The notes below the pieces were generated by a model, which was not told the origin of the DNA, searched no databases, and saw only the letters and a list, made by a program, of their open reading frames with translations. From CAYXAA01 sp964462985 (GTDB taxonomy: Bacteria > Pseudomonadota > Alphaproteobacteria > Rhizobiales > Stappiaceae), in contig CAYXAA010000042.1 in NCBI GenBank assembly GCA_964462985.1, positions 1-32,408 of the forward strand: a stretch of DNA of 32,408 nt. The letters run 5' to 3'. Shown here one piece after another: positions 24,212 to 31,698 of this stretch. The position numbers and the translations under genes were made by a program. Every line of letters begins with the position of its first letter. The stretch's first letter is position 1.

Positions 24212-25186
24212 CTACAGCAGCTTCTGCCAACGGAAGTAGAGAAAGGTCAGAAGCACCGACAGCACCATGATGCCGATCGAAAACGGGTAGCCAAGGCTCC
24301 AGTGCAGCTCCGGCATGTCGCTGAAGTTCATGCCATAGATCGAGGCAATCAGGGTCGGCGGCAGGAAGATGACGGCGAGGACCGAAAAGATCTTGATGAT
24401 CTGGTTCTGCTCGAGGTTGACCAGGCCGATCGTGGCATCAAGCAGGAAGCTCAGCTTGTTGTCGAGTGCGTCGGCGTGCTCCTTGATCGAATGGATGTCC
24501 CGGCCGAGCGACTTGCACGCCGCGAGCTGATCGTTGCTGAGGTTGGCCTTTCTGGCGTGAAATGACAGGAACAGCAGCAGGCGCTCCAGGCTCGAGCAGC
24601 AGTCGTGCATCCTTGACACCTTGAGGCCGAGGCGTCCCTGGGTCTTGATCGCGTCCTTGAAGTCGGCGCTCTTGCGCGAGCTGACGCCGGTTTCGAACAC
24701 CCGATGCGACAACGCATCGAAATCTGCGACCGCGGCTTCGATGACGTCGGCGGCGCGATCGACGATGGAATCGAGCAGCATGAACATCACGCCGGGGCCG
24801 GTGTGCGGGATCGAGGCGTCGTTCTGCGCGCGCTTGGCACAGGCTACGATCGACAGTGGCTCGCCGTAGCGCACCGTTACGAGGCGGCGCGCGTTGAGAA
24901 CGAATGTCAGGGTGGAAAGCCTCGGGTCGCTCTCCCGGGCGGCCATCGGCATGACCGCCGTCATGATCAGGGCTCCGGGTTCCTCGTAGAGCCGTTCCGA
25001 AGTCTCGATCTGTGCCATCTCCTCCCGCGTTGGAATTTCCGCAGCCATGAGGTGTTCAGCCGCACGGCGCTCGTCGGCGGTCGGACAATAAAGGTCGAGC
25101 CAGACCGCCGTCTGCGGGATCGCGCCCCCCGGCTCGATCTCGACCCTGAGCATCGCCTTGGCCGCCGGCAGATAGGCTGTGATCAT
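24212..25186 (-). CDS. corA: CorA-family magnesium/divalent-cation channel
   Basis: This is a 324-residue protein with a large N-terminal cytoplasmic domain (about residues 1-260) rich in long helices. The first membrane span ends in the diagnostic YGMNF (Gly285-Met286-Asn287), and a second span (YPFSIGIMVLSVLLTFLYF) comes before the basic C-terminus. This is the standard topology of CorA, a pentameric channel for Mg2+ and sometimes Co2+ or Ni2+. The frame begins farther upstream, but the ATG at 25186 is preceded by a clear GGGGGAG site and begins the homology. A 380-base region with several palindromes precedes the gene. Confidence 0.92.
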   Translation of the reverse strand: MITAYLPAAKAMLRVEIEPGGAIPQTAVWLDLYCPTADERRAAEHLMAAEIPTREEMAQIETSERLYEEPGALIMTAVMPMAARESDPRLSTLTFVLNARRLVTVRYGEPLSIVACAKRAQNDASIPHTGPGVMFMLLDSIVDRAADVIEAAVADFDALSHRVFETGVSSRKSADFKDAIKTQGRLGLKVSRMHDCCSSLERLLLFLSFHARKANLSNDQLAACKSLGRDIHSIKEHADALDNKLSFLLDATIGLVNLEQNQIIKIFSVLAVIFLPPTLIASIYGMNFSDMPELHWSLGYPFSIGIMVLSVLLTFLYFRWQKLL

Positions 25187-25566
25187 TGTCTCCCCCAAGG
25201 CCGGCAAGGCGGGCCCATCGCCCCCGCCACCGATTTCGCGATCCCGACGCCGCTCGGGCGCCGAGGAGCGGCCAGCGTCAGGGAAGCAGGGCCAACTCGG
25301 TCCGGCAAGCGCCGATCGTCGAAAGGCACATGATTCGTACCGGAATCGCGGACAGGAAGCAGCGTCGGCAAGGGGAAGGCCCGGGGAGGGGCGGGCCGGC
25401 CAAAGGCCGGCCGCGCCATGGGCCGTGTGCACTATGTCTGGTCCAGGATCAGGCCTGACCCTGGCTGGAGGATCTCCTCCTGAACCGCCGATCGGACCGA
25501 CGGTCTGCAATCGCCTTTGTCAAAATCCTGATACAACCTGGCTCCGCCCCGGCGGATGCGGCTGCC
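25187..25566. other. Upstream region of corA with several palindromes
   Basis: This region holds no protein gene that I can support. Notable structures are GGCCGGCC-aaa-GGCCGGCC (25394-25412), an imperfect 22-base palindrome at 25443-25464 (CCAGGATCAGG / CCTGACCCTGG, one mismatch) and GGAGGA-tc-TCCTCC (25467-25480). On the minus strand the mismatch becomes a G-U pair. The cluster could form a structured corA leader. No known magnesium-sensing riboswitch consensus is recognised. A TTGACA on the minus strand (near 25520) lacks a good -10. Confidence 0.4.
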
Positions 25567-25722
25567 TTAATGTTTGACCTTCTCGGAGGTTTTCTTGTCG
25601 AAGGACTTCTTGTTGCACAGTGTGGCCGCCGTAACCGCCTGAATGCCGACGGGCTTGTAGAACTGGTCGAGGCTTGGCCGCGGAGCCTGGTGGGTAACGT
25701 CCTTCTTCTGCTGAGTACTCAT
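25567..25722 (-). CDS. 51-residue hypothetical protein
   Basis: This is a short frame encoding MSTQQKKDVTHQAPRPS, then LDQFYKPVGIQAVTAATLC, then a very basic tail (NKKSFDKKTSEKVKH). Its composition is unlike the surrounding GC-rich noise: many Lys, Gln and Thr, few Arg. The central FYKPVGIQAVTAA reminds me of short conserved proteins in Hyphomicrobiales annotated only as hypothetical. It is soluble and basic with one cysteine. The ribosome site is weak (GGAC). It lies alone between the corA upstream region and a region with strong dyads, and reads in the same direction as corA. No function is proposed. Confidence 0.5.
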   Translation of the reverse strand: MSTQQKKDVTHQAPRPSLDQFYKPVGIQAVTAATLCNKKSFDKKTSEKVKH

Positions 25723-26111
25723 GGTACTTGTCCGTGTGTCTGTACTGGCGTTTGTTGCGACGGATCACATCGTGTCGGGCGGCTGGCCCTAAGCATGAGC
25801 GTGATCGCTTCCGAAAAGTTGGAGCACGACCGTTCCGGTGCTCCGTGCTGCGGAGTCCGGCTCGATGCTCTGGCGGGGCGATGCCTCCTCGTCGTGGTCC
25901 CGCTCTGCCCATTGATCTGCCGCCAAATGCGGCAGATTGCACATCATATGTGCAATCTGGGCCTTTTTAACAATGACGCTGAATCGCGCTGTGACGCCAG
26001 TCACTTTCCTTGTCGATTTTGTCACGTTTCGCGACCGAAGCGGCGCGGCGCGTTTCGCGGCGTCTAGAGGGCCAACGCTCCGTCGCAACAGGAGTTCCTT
26101 GAACCGACGGC
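25723..26111. other. Intergenic region with strong dyads
   Basis: This gap lies between the DUF1499 gene and the 51-residue gene, both leftward. A frame of about 99 codons crosses it, but it includes the palindromes and looks accidental. Apart from the dyads at 25915-25959, there is a GTGAC-GCCA-GTCAC repeat near 25992-26005. At 25792-25830 a stretch AGCATGAGCGTGATCGC..CCGAAAAGTTGGAG resembles one half of the dispersed palindromic elements I remember from Hyphomicrobiales genomes. Confidence 0.4.
25915..25959. promoter_or_regulatory. Two overlapping perfect dyads
   Basis: ATCTGCCGC-N5-GCGGCAGAT (25915-25937) overlaps by five bases with CAGATTGCACAT-cat-ATGTGCAATCTG (25933-25959), a perfect dyad with 12-base arms. 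A CCTTTTTAA run follows at 25962. Either could be an operator; as RNA hairpins they compete for CAGAT, so a switch is conceivable. No known binding protein is recognised. Confidence 0.5.
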
Positions 26112-27140
26112 CTATTGCGGTTGCTCGTCCTGATAGATTTCCAGGGTGTCTTCCGGCAGGAGCGGGAGCAAGCCGCTCGGGGCCCCTTCCGAGCCGGACG
26201 GCTTGGTAGGCGGCAGCGGCGTCGGCCGGTCGCCGGTCGCGAGCGGCGCATCCGACAGCAGGGGAAGTTCCTCCGGCTCCGGCGGTGGCTCGCCTTCGAC
26301 GACGGGCTCAAGCACGCCATAGGCCTCGAGCAACGCGGCATCGAGGTCCTGCAGGAACCGGCGCAGCCGGCGAGCGTTGGTGCCGAGATCATGGACCCCG
26401 CTGCGGGAGGCCGAGCGCAGATCCAGCCGGGCTCCGAACGGATCAGGCAGGATCCGGACGACGACGTCGTCACGAAAACCGAACAGCAGCGTCCTGGCCT
26501 CCGCCTGAAGCTGCACCGGATCCTCCGGCAGTCCTGCCGGGGTCGCTCCGATCAGCCGCCAGCCCGACCGCTCGATGACGCGGATCGCGGCCTCGCCGAG
26601 TTCGGCCGGCGTCACGCGGAAGCGGCGTGACACAAGGTCCGGAAAGGCCTCGCGCTGGAGCTGCCAATGGGCGGTGTCTTCTGCGGTGGCGGCGCCGGGC
26701 TGACCCAAGATCGGCGGCGGATTGTCGGTGTCGGTGCTGACGTCGGCCAGGCGCGGATAGGCGACAACGCCCGCCAGAGCGAAGCCGGCCGGGATCAGGG
26801 CGATCGCGCCATAGACGAAGCTCCAGAACGCCTGACCCCAGCCGGTGCCGCCGCGTTCCCACAGCGTTACGGCTGCGTAGATCGCGCCGCCAACCGCCCA
26901 GGCACCGAGCAGGAAGCCAAAGGCGATCAGCGGGTAGAGCTCGGTCGTCGAGATCAGCCCGGCATGATGGGCGAGCGCCGCCACCACGAGCACCGGCGCG
27001 GCGAAGAGGCCCGCCGGAAGGCTGAGGCGGGCGGCAAGCGAGCGCCGGATCGGCCGAACGGTCAGCATGGCCGCCATCCAGGCCAGCGGCGACCCGCAGT
27101 CGGCGCAGTCATGTTGTCGGCCTTGCGCATTCGGCTGCAT
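26112..27140 (-). CDS. DUF1499 family membrane protein
   Basis: This is a protein of up to 342 residues. After an N-terminal basic stretch there are three membrane spans between about residues 40 and 130. The DUF1499 domain follows, with RLADVSTDTDNPP, then the VRILPDPFGARLDLRSASRSGVHDLGTNARRLRRFLQDLD segment that is its hallmark. The C-terminal 70 residues are Pro- and Glu-rich and probably disordered. The role of DUF1499 is unknown. The first ATG (27140) yields an extra CADCG segment; ATGs at 27077 and 27068, nearer the first membrane segment, are equally possible because none has a clear ribosome site. It lies 56 bases behind the acyl-CoA ligase gene and may be co-transcribed. Confidence 0.75.
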   Translation of the reverse strand: MQPNAQGRQHDCADCGSPLAWMAAMLTVRPIRRSLAARLSLPAGLFAAPVLVVAALAHHAGLISTTELYPLIAFGFLLGAWAVGGAIYAAVTLWERGGTGWGQAFWSFVYGAIALIPAGFALAGVVAYPRLADVSTDTDNPPPILGQPGAATAEDTAHWQLQREAFPDLVSRRFRVTPAELGEAAIRVIERSGWRLIGATPAGLPEDPVQLQAEARTLLFGFRDDVVVRILPDPFGARLDLRSASRSGVHDLGTNARRLRRFLQDLDAALLEAYGVLEPVVEGEPPPEPEELPLLSDAPLATGDRPTPLPPTKPSGSEGAPSGLLPLLPEDTLEIYQDEQPQ

Positions 27141-27196
27141 CCCCCTGGAGCCACCTTCGACCTAACACGCGCCGAGGCCGGCGGGAAGCCGTGCGA

Positions 27197-28852
27197 TCAT
27201 GCGGATCTGGCGCAGGCGTCGGGAAAGGAATAGTCGGCGAACTGCGCCCTCAGTGCCGTCTTCTTGATCTTGCCGGTCGCGGTGTGAGGGATCTCGTCGA
27301 TGAAGGCAACGTCGTCTGGCAGCCACCACTTGGCGGTCTTGCCTTCCATGAAGCCGAGAATATCCTCGCGCGTCGGCGTGCGGCCTTCCTTCGGCACCAC
27401 GACGAGCAAGGGCCGCTCGTCCCACTTCGGATGGCGGATGCCGATCACCGCCGCCTCGGCGACGTCCGGATGGCCGATGGCAAGGTTCTCCAGGTCAATT
27501 GACGAGATCCACTCGCCGCCGGATTTGATGACGTCCTTCGCCCGGTCGGTAATCTGCATATAGCCGTTGGCGTCGATATGGGCGACGTCGCCGGTGTCGA
27601 AATAGCCCTCCTCGTCGAGGATCTCGCCGCCGTCGCCCTTGAAATAGGCCCTGGCGACAGCCGGGCCGCGGACCTTGAGCCGTCCGAACGTGCGGCCGTC
27701 CCAGGCACGCCGCACGCCGTCGTCGTCGGTGATCTTCATCTCGATGGTGAAGGGGGCGTGTCCCTGCTTCTCCTGCACGTCGAGCCTGGCGCTGCCGGAC
27801 AGGCCGGCAACCTCCGGCTTCAGCGAGCATACGGTGCCGAGCGGGCTCATCTCGGTCATGCCCCAGGCGTGCATGACGCGAACGTCGTACCTGGACTCGA
27901 AACTTTCGGTCATGGCCCGCGGGCAGGCCGAGCCGCCAATCACGACGCGCTCGAGGTGGGGGAGATCCTTGCCTGTCTTGCCGAGGTACTGCAGCAGCAT
28001 GAGCCAGACGGTCGGAACGGCGGCGGTCAGGGTCACGCGTTCGGCGTCAAGCAGCTCCCAGATCGCTTCGCCATCCATCCGCGGTCCGGGCAGGATCAGG
28101 GCCGCCCCCACCATCGGTGCGGAGAGCGGCAGCGACCAGCCGTTGGCATGGAACAGCGGCACGACCGGCATGACACGGTCGGCGGAACGCACCCCCAGCA
28201 TATCGGGCATTGCCGCCGTCAGGGCGTGCAGCACATTCGACCGGTGCGAATAGACGACGCCCTTGGGATTGCCGGTGGTGCCGGAGGTGTAGCACATGCC
28301 GGCCGCAGCGGTTTCGTCGACCGGGGCCCAGGCAAAATCGCCATCAACCTCCGCGATCCAGCCTTCGTAGGGCACCACAGGCAGGGACGTCTCCGGCATG
28401 TGTCCGGAATCGGTCAGGACCACCACCAGTTCCACCGTCTCAAGTTCGGGCCAGATCTTCTCCAGGAGCGGGACGAAGGTCAGGTCGACCAGCACGATCC
28501 TGTCCTCGGCATGGTTCATGATCCAGGCGATCTGGTCGTGAAACAGCCTCGGGTTGACGGTGTGGTAGACCGCTCCGGCGCCCATGACGCCGTACCAGGC
28601 CTCCAGATGGCGCCACGTGTTCCAGGCGAGCGTTGCCACCCGGTCGCCTTCGCGGATGCCATAGGCGGCGAGTCGCTGCGCCAGGCGCAGGGCGCGGGCG
28701 CGTACCTCCGCATAGGTGGTGCGATGGATCGGGCCTTCCACCGACCGTGACACCACCTCGCGGTGCGGATGGTTGATGGCAGCGTAATCGAGAAGCTTGC
28801 TGCAGACGAGCGGCCAGTCCTGCATCAGGCCCGGCAACACGGGGGTGGGCAT
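27197..28852 (-). CDS. Acyl-CoA synthetase, DmdB-like AMP-forming ligase
   Basis: This is a 551-residue adenylate-forming enzyme that joins a carboxylic acid to CoA through an acyl-AMP. Motifs are CYTSGTTGNPKGVVYSHRS (P-loop-like), HAWGMTEMSPLG, YFDTGDVAHIDANGYMQITDRAKDVIKSGGEWIS and TGKIKKTALRAQF with the catalytic Lys. The opening (LLDYAAINHPHREVVSRSVEG) and the general look match the DmdB/medium-chain group; DmdB activates 3-methylmercaptopropionate, but relatives use many other acids. GGAGGA stands about eight bases before the ATG at 28852, deciding the start over an in-frame ATG 12 codons earlier. A large DmdC-like dehydrogenase operon lies about 8 kb away. A shared route is possible. 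Confidence 0.9.
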   Translation of the reverse strand: MPTPVLPGLMQDWPLVCSKLLDYAAINHPHREVVSRSVEGPIHRTTYAEVRARALRLAQRLAAYGIREGDRVATLAWNTWRHLEAWYGVMGAGAVYHTVNPRLFHDQIAWIMNHAEDRIVLVDLTFVPLLEKIWPELETVELVVVLTDSGHMPETSLPVVPYEGWIAEVDGDFAWAPVDETAAAGMCYTSGTTGNPKGVVYSHRSNVLHALTAAMPDMLGVRSADRVMPVVPLFHANGWSLPLSAPMVGAALILPGPRMDGEAIWELLDAERVTLTAAVPTVWLMLLQYLGKTGKDLPHLERVVIGGSACPRAMTESFESRYDVRVMHAWGMTEMSPLGTVCSLKPEVAGLSGSARLDVQEKQGHAPFTIEMKITDDDGVRRAWDGRTFGRLKVRGPAVARAYFKGDGGEILDEEGYFDTGDVAHIDANGYMQITDRAKDVIKSGGEWISSIDLENLAIGHPDVAEAAVIGIRHPKWDERPLLVVVPKEGRTPTREDILGFMEGKTAKWWLPDDVAFIDEIPHTATGKIKKTALRAQFADYSFPDACARSA

Positions 28853-29496
28853 TGGCGGTTCCTCCGGAAGCGGCACCGTTGTCGCCAAGGCACCGGTGCC
28901 TTGTATTTGGCCCGATTGTTGGCGGTCATGACGGCGTTTGTCCAGCGCCGCGCCGGGAGCGGGGCGCCAATCCTCCGTCCTCCGCTCCGGTGAGCGCAGC
29001 GGTTGCTGTCCTCGCGTCCGCGATGATGATCCGGCGCACGAGGGCGGCGATGGATCTCCTGCCGGTTTCGACCGGGCTCGGCGCTCTTGCCTCGAGGAGC
29101 ATTCCGGGCCGTGGGCGTATCACCAGATCCGGGTCCCAGCACATCAATCCGGGCGCAAGCCGGCTCCTTATGCCACGCCCCCCAACGCGCACGATTCGGA
29201 GGATTATCTGTCACGGGCCGACCGGCATGGGGGCGCTTCGACTTCCATGTCGGGTAGTGGGAGCTGGACGCAGGCTCTGCAAGATCCTGCACTGACGGTG
29301 TCCGGACTTTTCTCCTTCACTGCGAACGGTTTCCCTTTCCTTGACAGAATGACTGCGTTATCCCGCCCGGACGGCAAGGCGCCGCGCGCCTGCTTGAAAA
29401 ACAAGAGGGCTGATCCAACGCCCGTCGCTACGGGCAGCCCGGCTGAAATGGGGCGGCGAGGAGCAACGGGACCGAATTGAAGGGGAGGGGTGGATC
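28853..29496. other. Divergent region between the ligase and TRAP genes
   Basis: About 640 bases hold the promoters of the ligase (left) and of the TRAP genes (right). Plus-strand frames of 148 and 180 codons cross it without resembling any family. A perfect TTGACA is at 29341-29346 but has no good -10 at 17 bases. Near the TRAP start, GGGCTG (29408-29413) pairs with CAGCCC (29436-29441), enclosing CCCGT-cgct-ACGGG, a bulged hairpin in the presumed leader. Confidence 0.4.
28887..28902. promoter_or_regulatory. Perfect 16-base palindrome before the acyl-CoA ligase
   Basis: AAGGCACCGGTGCCTT is fully self-complementary and lies 34 bases before the ligase start, where a repressor would act. It differs from the ACGT-centred palindrome before the dehydrogenase operon, so a different regulator is implied. 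Confidence 0.45.
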
Positions 29497-30054
29497 ATGG
29501 CGACAATCGCACTGATCATCCGGCTTATCGGCGGCTTGAACCGTCTGATCGGCAATATTTTCTCATGGCTCGCACCGGCAATCGTGGTGGTGTGCTTCAC
29601 GGTCGTGGTGCAACGGTATCTGTTTTCGACCACAACGCTATGGATGCAGGATCTGTATGTCTGGCTGAACGGGGCAATGTTCACGGCGGTCGCGGGTTTT
29701 GCGCTGCTGCGCAACGATCACGTCCGGGTCGACATCTTCTACCGTCCGGCCTCGCTTCGGGCCAAGGCGATCATTGATTTCGTCGGTGTTCTCGTCTTCC
29801 TGCTTCCCTTCTGCTGGGTGGTCTATGTCTATGGCATGCCCTTCGTGCAGCGGTCGTGGCGGATTTATGAGCCCTCGGCCAATGTCGGCGGAATGCCCGG
29901 CCTGTTCATCCTGAAGACCTTCATCATCGGCTTTGCGGCATTGCTGGCGCTGCAGGGCATAGCCATGATGCTTCGCTCGGTGCTCGTCCTGGCGGGGCAG
30001 GAAGATCGGCTGCCCGCCGATCTCCGCTATCAGCAGGACGGGAGCGCACATTGA
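29497..30054 (+). CDS. dctQ: TRAP transporter small membrane subunit (DctQ-like)
   Basis: This 185-residue membrane protein has four spans, as usual for the small TRAP subunit: about residues 18-36, 50-68, 90-112 and 132-156. The typical LWMQDLYVWLNGAMFTAVAGFALLRNDHVRVDIFY segment, with its acidic and Arg-Asp-rich turn, identifies the family. It pairs with the large DctM subunit and a periplasmic binding protein to import an organic acid with sodium ions. A very strong AAGGGGAGGGG site precedes the ATG at 29497. Its TGA overlaps the ATG of the next gene by one base, so the two are translationally coupled. Confidence 0.92.
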   Translation: MATIALIIRLIGGLNRLIGNIFSWLAPAIVVVCFTVVVQRYLFSTTTLWMQDLYVWLNGAMFTAVAGFALLRNDHVRVDIFYRPASLRAKAIIDFVGVLVFLLPFCWVVYVYGMPFVQRSWRIYEPSANVGGMPGLFILKTFIIGFAALLALQGIAMMLRSVLVLAGQEDRLPADLRYQQDGSAH

Positions 30055-31445
30055 TGGATCCGGTCTTCATCGGCGAGTTGCTCGCCGGCCTCATGTTCTT
30101 CGGCATCATCGGCCTTCTGATGCTGGGGTTTCCGGTTGCCTTCACGCTCGCCGGCGTTTCGTTGCTGTTCGGTGTCGCCGGCTACTGGTTCGGCGTCTTC
30201 AACTTCTCGAACCTGGGGTCGCTGCCGCCGCGTTACATTGGCTTCATGACCAACGAAGTGCTGGTCGCCGTGCCGCTCTTCATCTTCATGGGCGTGGTGC
30301 TGGAACGGTCGAAGATCGCCGAGCAACTCCTGCTCACCATGGGCAAGCTGTTCGGCGAGCTGCGTGGTGGGCTCGGAATGTCCGTCATCGTGGTTGGCGC
30401 GCTGCTTGCCGCCTCCACTGGCGTTGTCGGCGCCACCGTGGTGACGATGGGTCTCATCTCGCTGCCTGCCATGCTGCGGGCCGGCTACGATCCGAAGCTG
30501 GCATCGGGCGTCATCTGTGCGTCGGGCACGCTGGGGCAGATCATTCCGCCGTCCACCGTGCTCATCTTCATGGGCGACATGCTGGCCGGCATCAATGCAC
30601 AGGTGCAGATGGCCAAGGGCAACTTCGCCCCCTCTCCCGTATCGGTCGGCGACCTGTTCGCCGGAGCCATCTTTCCCGGGCTGCTGCTCGTCACACTGTA
30701 TCTGCTCTGGGTAGCCTTCAAGGCGATTACGGCGCCGGAAAGCTGCCCCGCCACCCCGGTGCCGGCAGAAGAGAAAAAGGATCTGTTCAAGGAGGTCCTG
30801 GTCGCGCTGGTGCCGCCGCTTCTGCTGATCGTGGCAGTGCTCGGTTCGATCCTGGGCGGCATCGCGACCGCGACGGAAGCGGCTTCGGTCGGGGCGGTCG
30901 GCGCGATGATCTTGGCCGCGGCCCGATGGCGGCTGTCCCTCCGCGTGCTGCGGGAGGCCGCGATCTCCACGGCGACAATCACCTCCATGGTGTTCATCAT
31001 CCTCTTCGGCGCTTCGGTTTTCTCGATCGTGTTCCGCCTGATGGGTGGTGACAATCTCGTGCACGAGTTCCTGACGGCCCTGCCTGGCGGCGCGCTGATG
31101 GCCGTAGCCGTGGTCATGTTCATCATGTTCCTGCTCGGCTTCATCCTGGATACGTTCGAGATCATCTTCATCGTCATCCCGATCACCGCGCCGATCCTGT
31201 TGAATCTTGGGATCGATCCGCTTTGGCTGGGCGTGCTGGTGGGCGTGAACCTGCAGACGAGCTTCCTGACGCCTCCTTTCGGCTTCTCGCTGTTCTACCT
31301 GCGAGGCGTCGCACCGGGGCACGTCAGCACCGGCATGATCTACAGGGGCGTCATCCCTTTCGTCTTCCTTCAGATCACGGCCATGGCGATCATGTTCGCC
31401 TTCCCCGAAATCGTCACCTGGCTGCCACGGTGGCTTTACAGCTGA
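30054..31445 (+). CDS. dctM: TRAP transporter large membrane subunit (DctM-like)
   Basis: This 463-residue protein has about twelve membrane spans and forms the transport channel of a TRAP system. Family motifs are VLVAVPLFIFMGVVLERS near 75-92, GGLGMSVIVVGALLAASTGVVGATVVTMGLISLP, GVICASGTLGQIIPPSTVLIFMGD and the late LGFILDTFEIIFIVIPITAPIL and NLQTSFLTPPFGFSLFYLRGV. A TTG codon sits directly before the ATG, but the ATG at 30054 is in the TGATG junction with dctQ and is preferred. Its length and the long loop after about residue 220 suit the branch serving keto acids or similar acids. A strong two-way terminator follows before the convergent binding-protein gene. Confidence 0.94.
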   Translation: MDPVFIGELLAGLMFFGIIGLLMLGFPVAFTLAGVSLLFGVAGYWFGVFNFSNLGSLPPRYIGFMTNEVLVAVPLFIFMGVVLERSKIAEQLLLTMGKLFGELRGGLGMSVIVVGALLAASTGVVGATVVTMGLISLPAMLRAGYDPKLASGVICASGTLGQIIPPSTVLIFMGDMLAGINAQVQMAKGNFAPSPVSVGDLFAGAIFPGLLLVTLYLLWVAFKAITAPESCPATPVPAEEKKDLFKEVLVALVPPLLLIVAVLGSILGGIATATEAASVGAVGAMILAAARWRLSLRVLREAAISTATITSMVFIILFGASVFSIVFRLMGGDNLVHEFLTALPGGALMAVAVVMFIMFLLGFILDTFEIIFIVIPITAPILLNLGIDPLWLGVLVGVNLQTSFLTPPFGFSLFYLRGVAPGHVSTGMIYRGVIPFVFLQITAMAIMFAFPEIVTWLPRWLYS

Positions 31446-31647
31446 GGTGGCACGGGCCCTGCCGGTGTTTCAGGACATGCAGGGAGCGCCCCGCCAGAGC
31501 AGCCCGCGTCCCACCAGCCGCGGGCAGTCGCCCCGACGCTGCGGAACCGGTCAGCTTCTGGACGTTCAAACGACTGCGGTCGGACGTCCAGTCGTCTAGT
31601 TCCGGCCAAATCTGGGCGAAGGTTCTGCCGGCGTATCCGTCAAACGA

Positions 31648-31675
31648 AAAGGCCCGGGATCGCTCCCGGGCCTTT
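31648..31675. terminator. Two-way intrinsic terminator between dctM and dctP
   Basis: AAAGGCCCGGGA and TCCCGGGCCTTT form a perfect 12-base stem with a four-base loop TCGC. T residues follow on the plus strand (CTGTTTTT) and, on the minus strand, after the opposite arm (TTTTCGTTT). It suits ending dctM from the left and dctP from the right. Confidence 0.85.
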
Positions 31676-31698
31676 CTGTTTTTAGCGGGTTGCCGCGA

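Noticed and set aside
25789..26088. Leftward frame of 99 codons
   Set aside because: It reads through the perfect dyads and shows no family likeness or ribosome site.
28852..29480. Rightward frames of 148 and 180 codons between the ligase and TRAP genes
   Set aside because: Low-complexity Arg/Pro/Ser/Gly translation, no motif and no ribosome site; the region fits a long divergent promoter region.
30030..31322. Leftward frame of 430 codons, very rich in Glu, Arg, His and Asp
   Set aside because: It is antisense to dctM; the charged composition is the expected mirror of a hydrophobic membrane protein.
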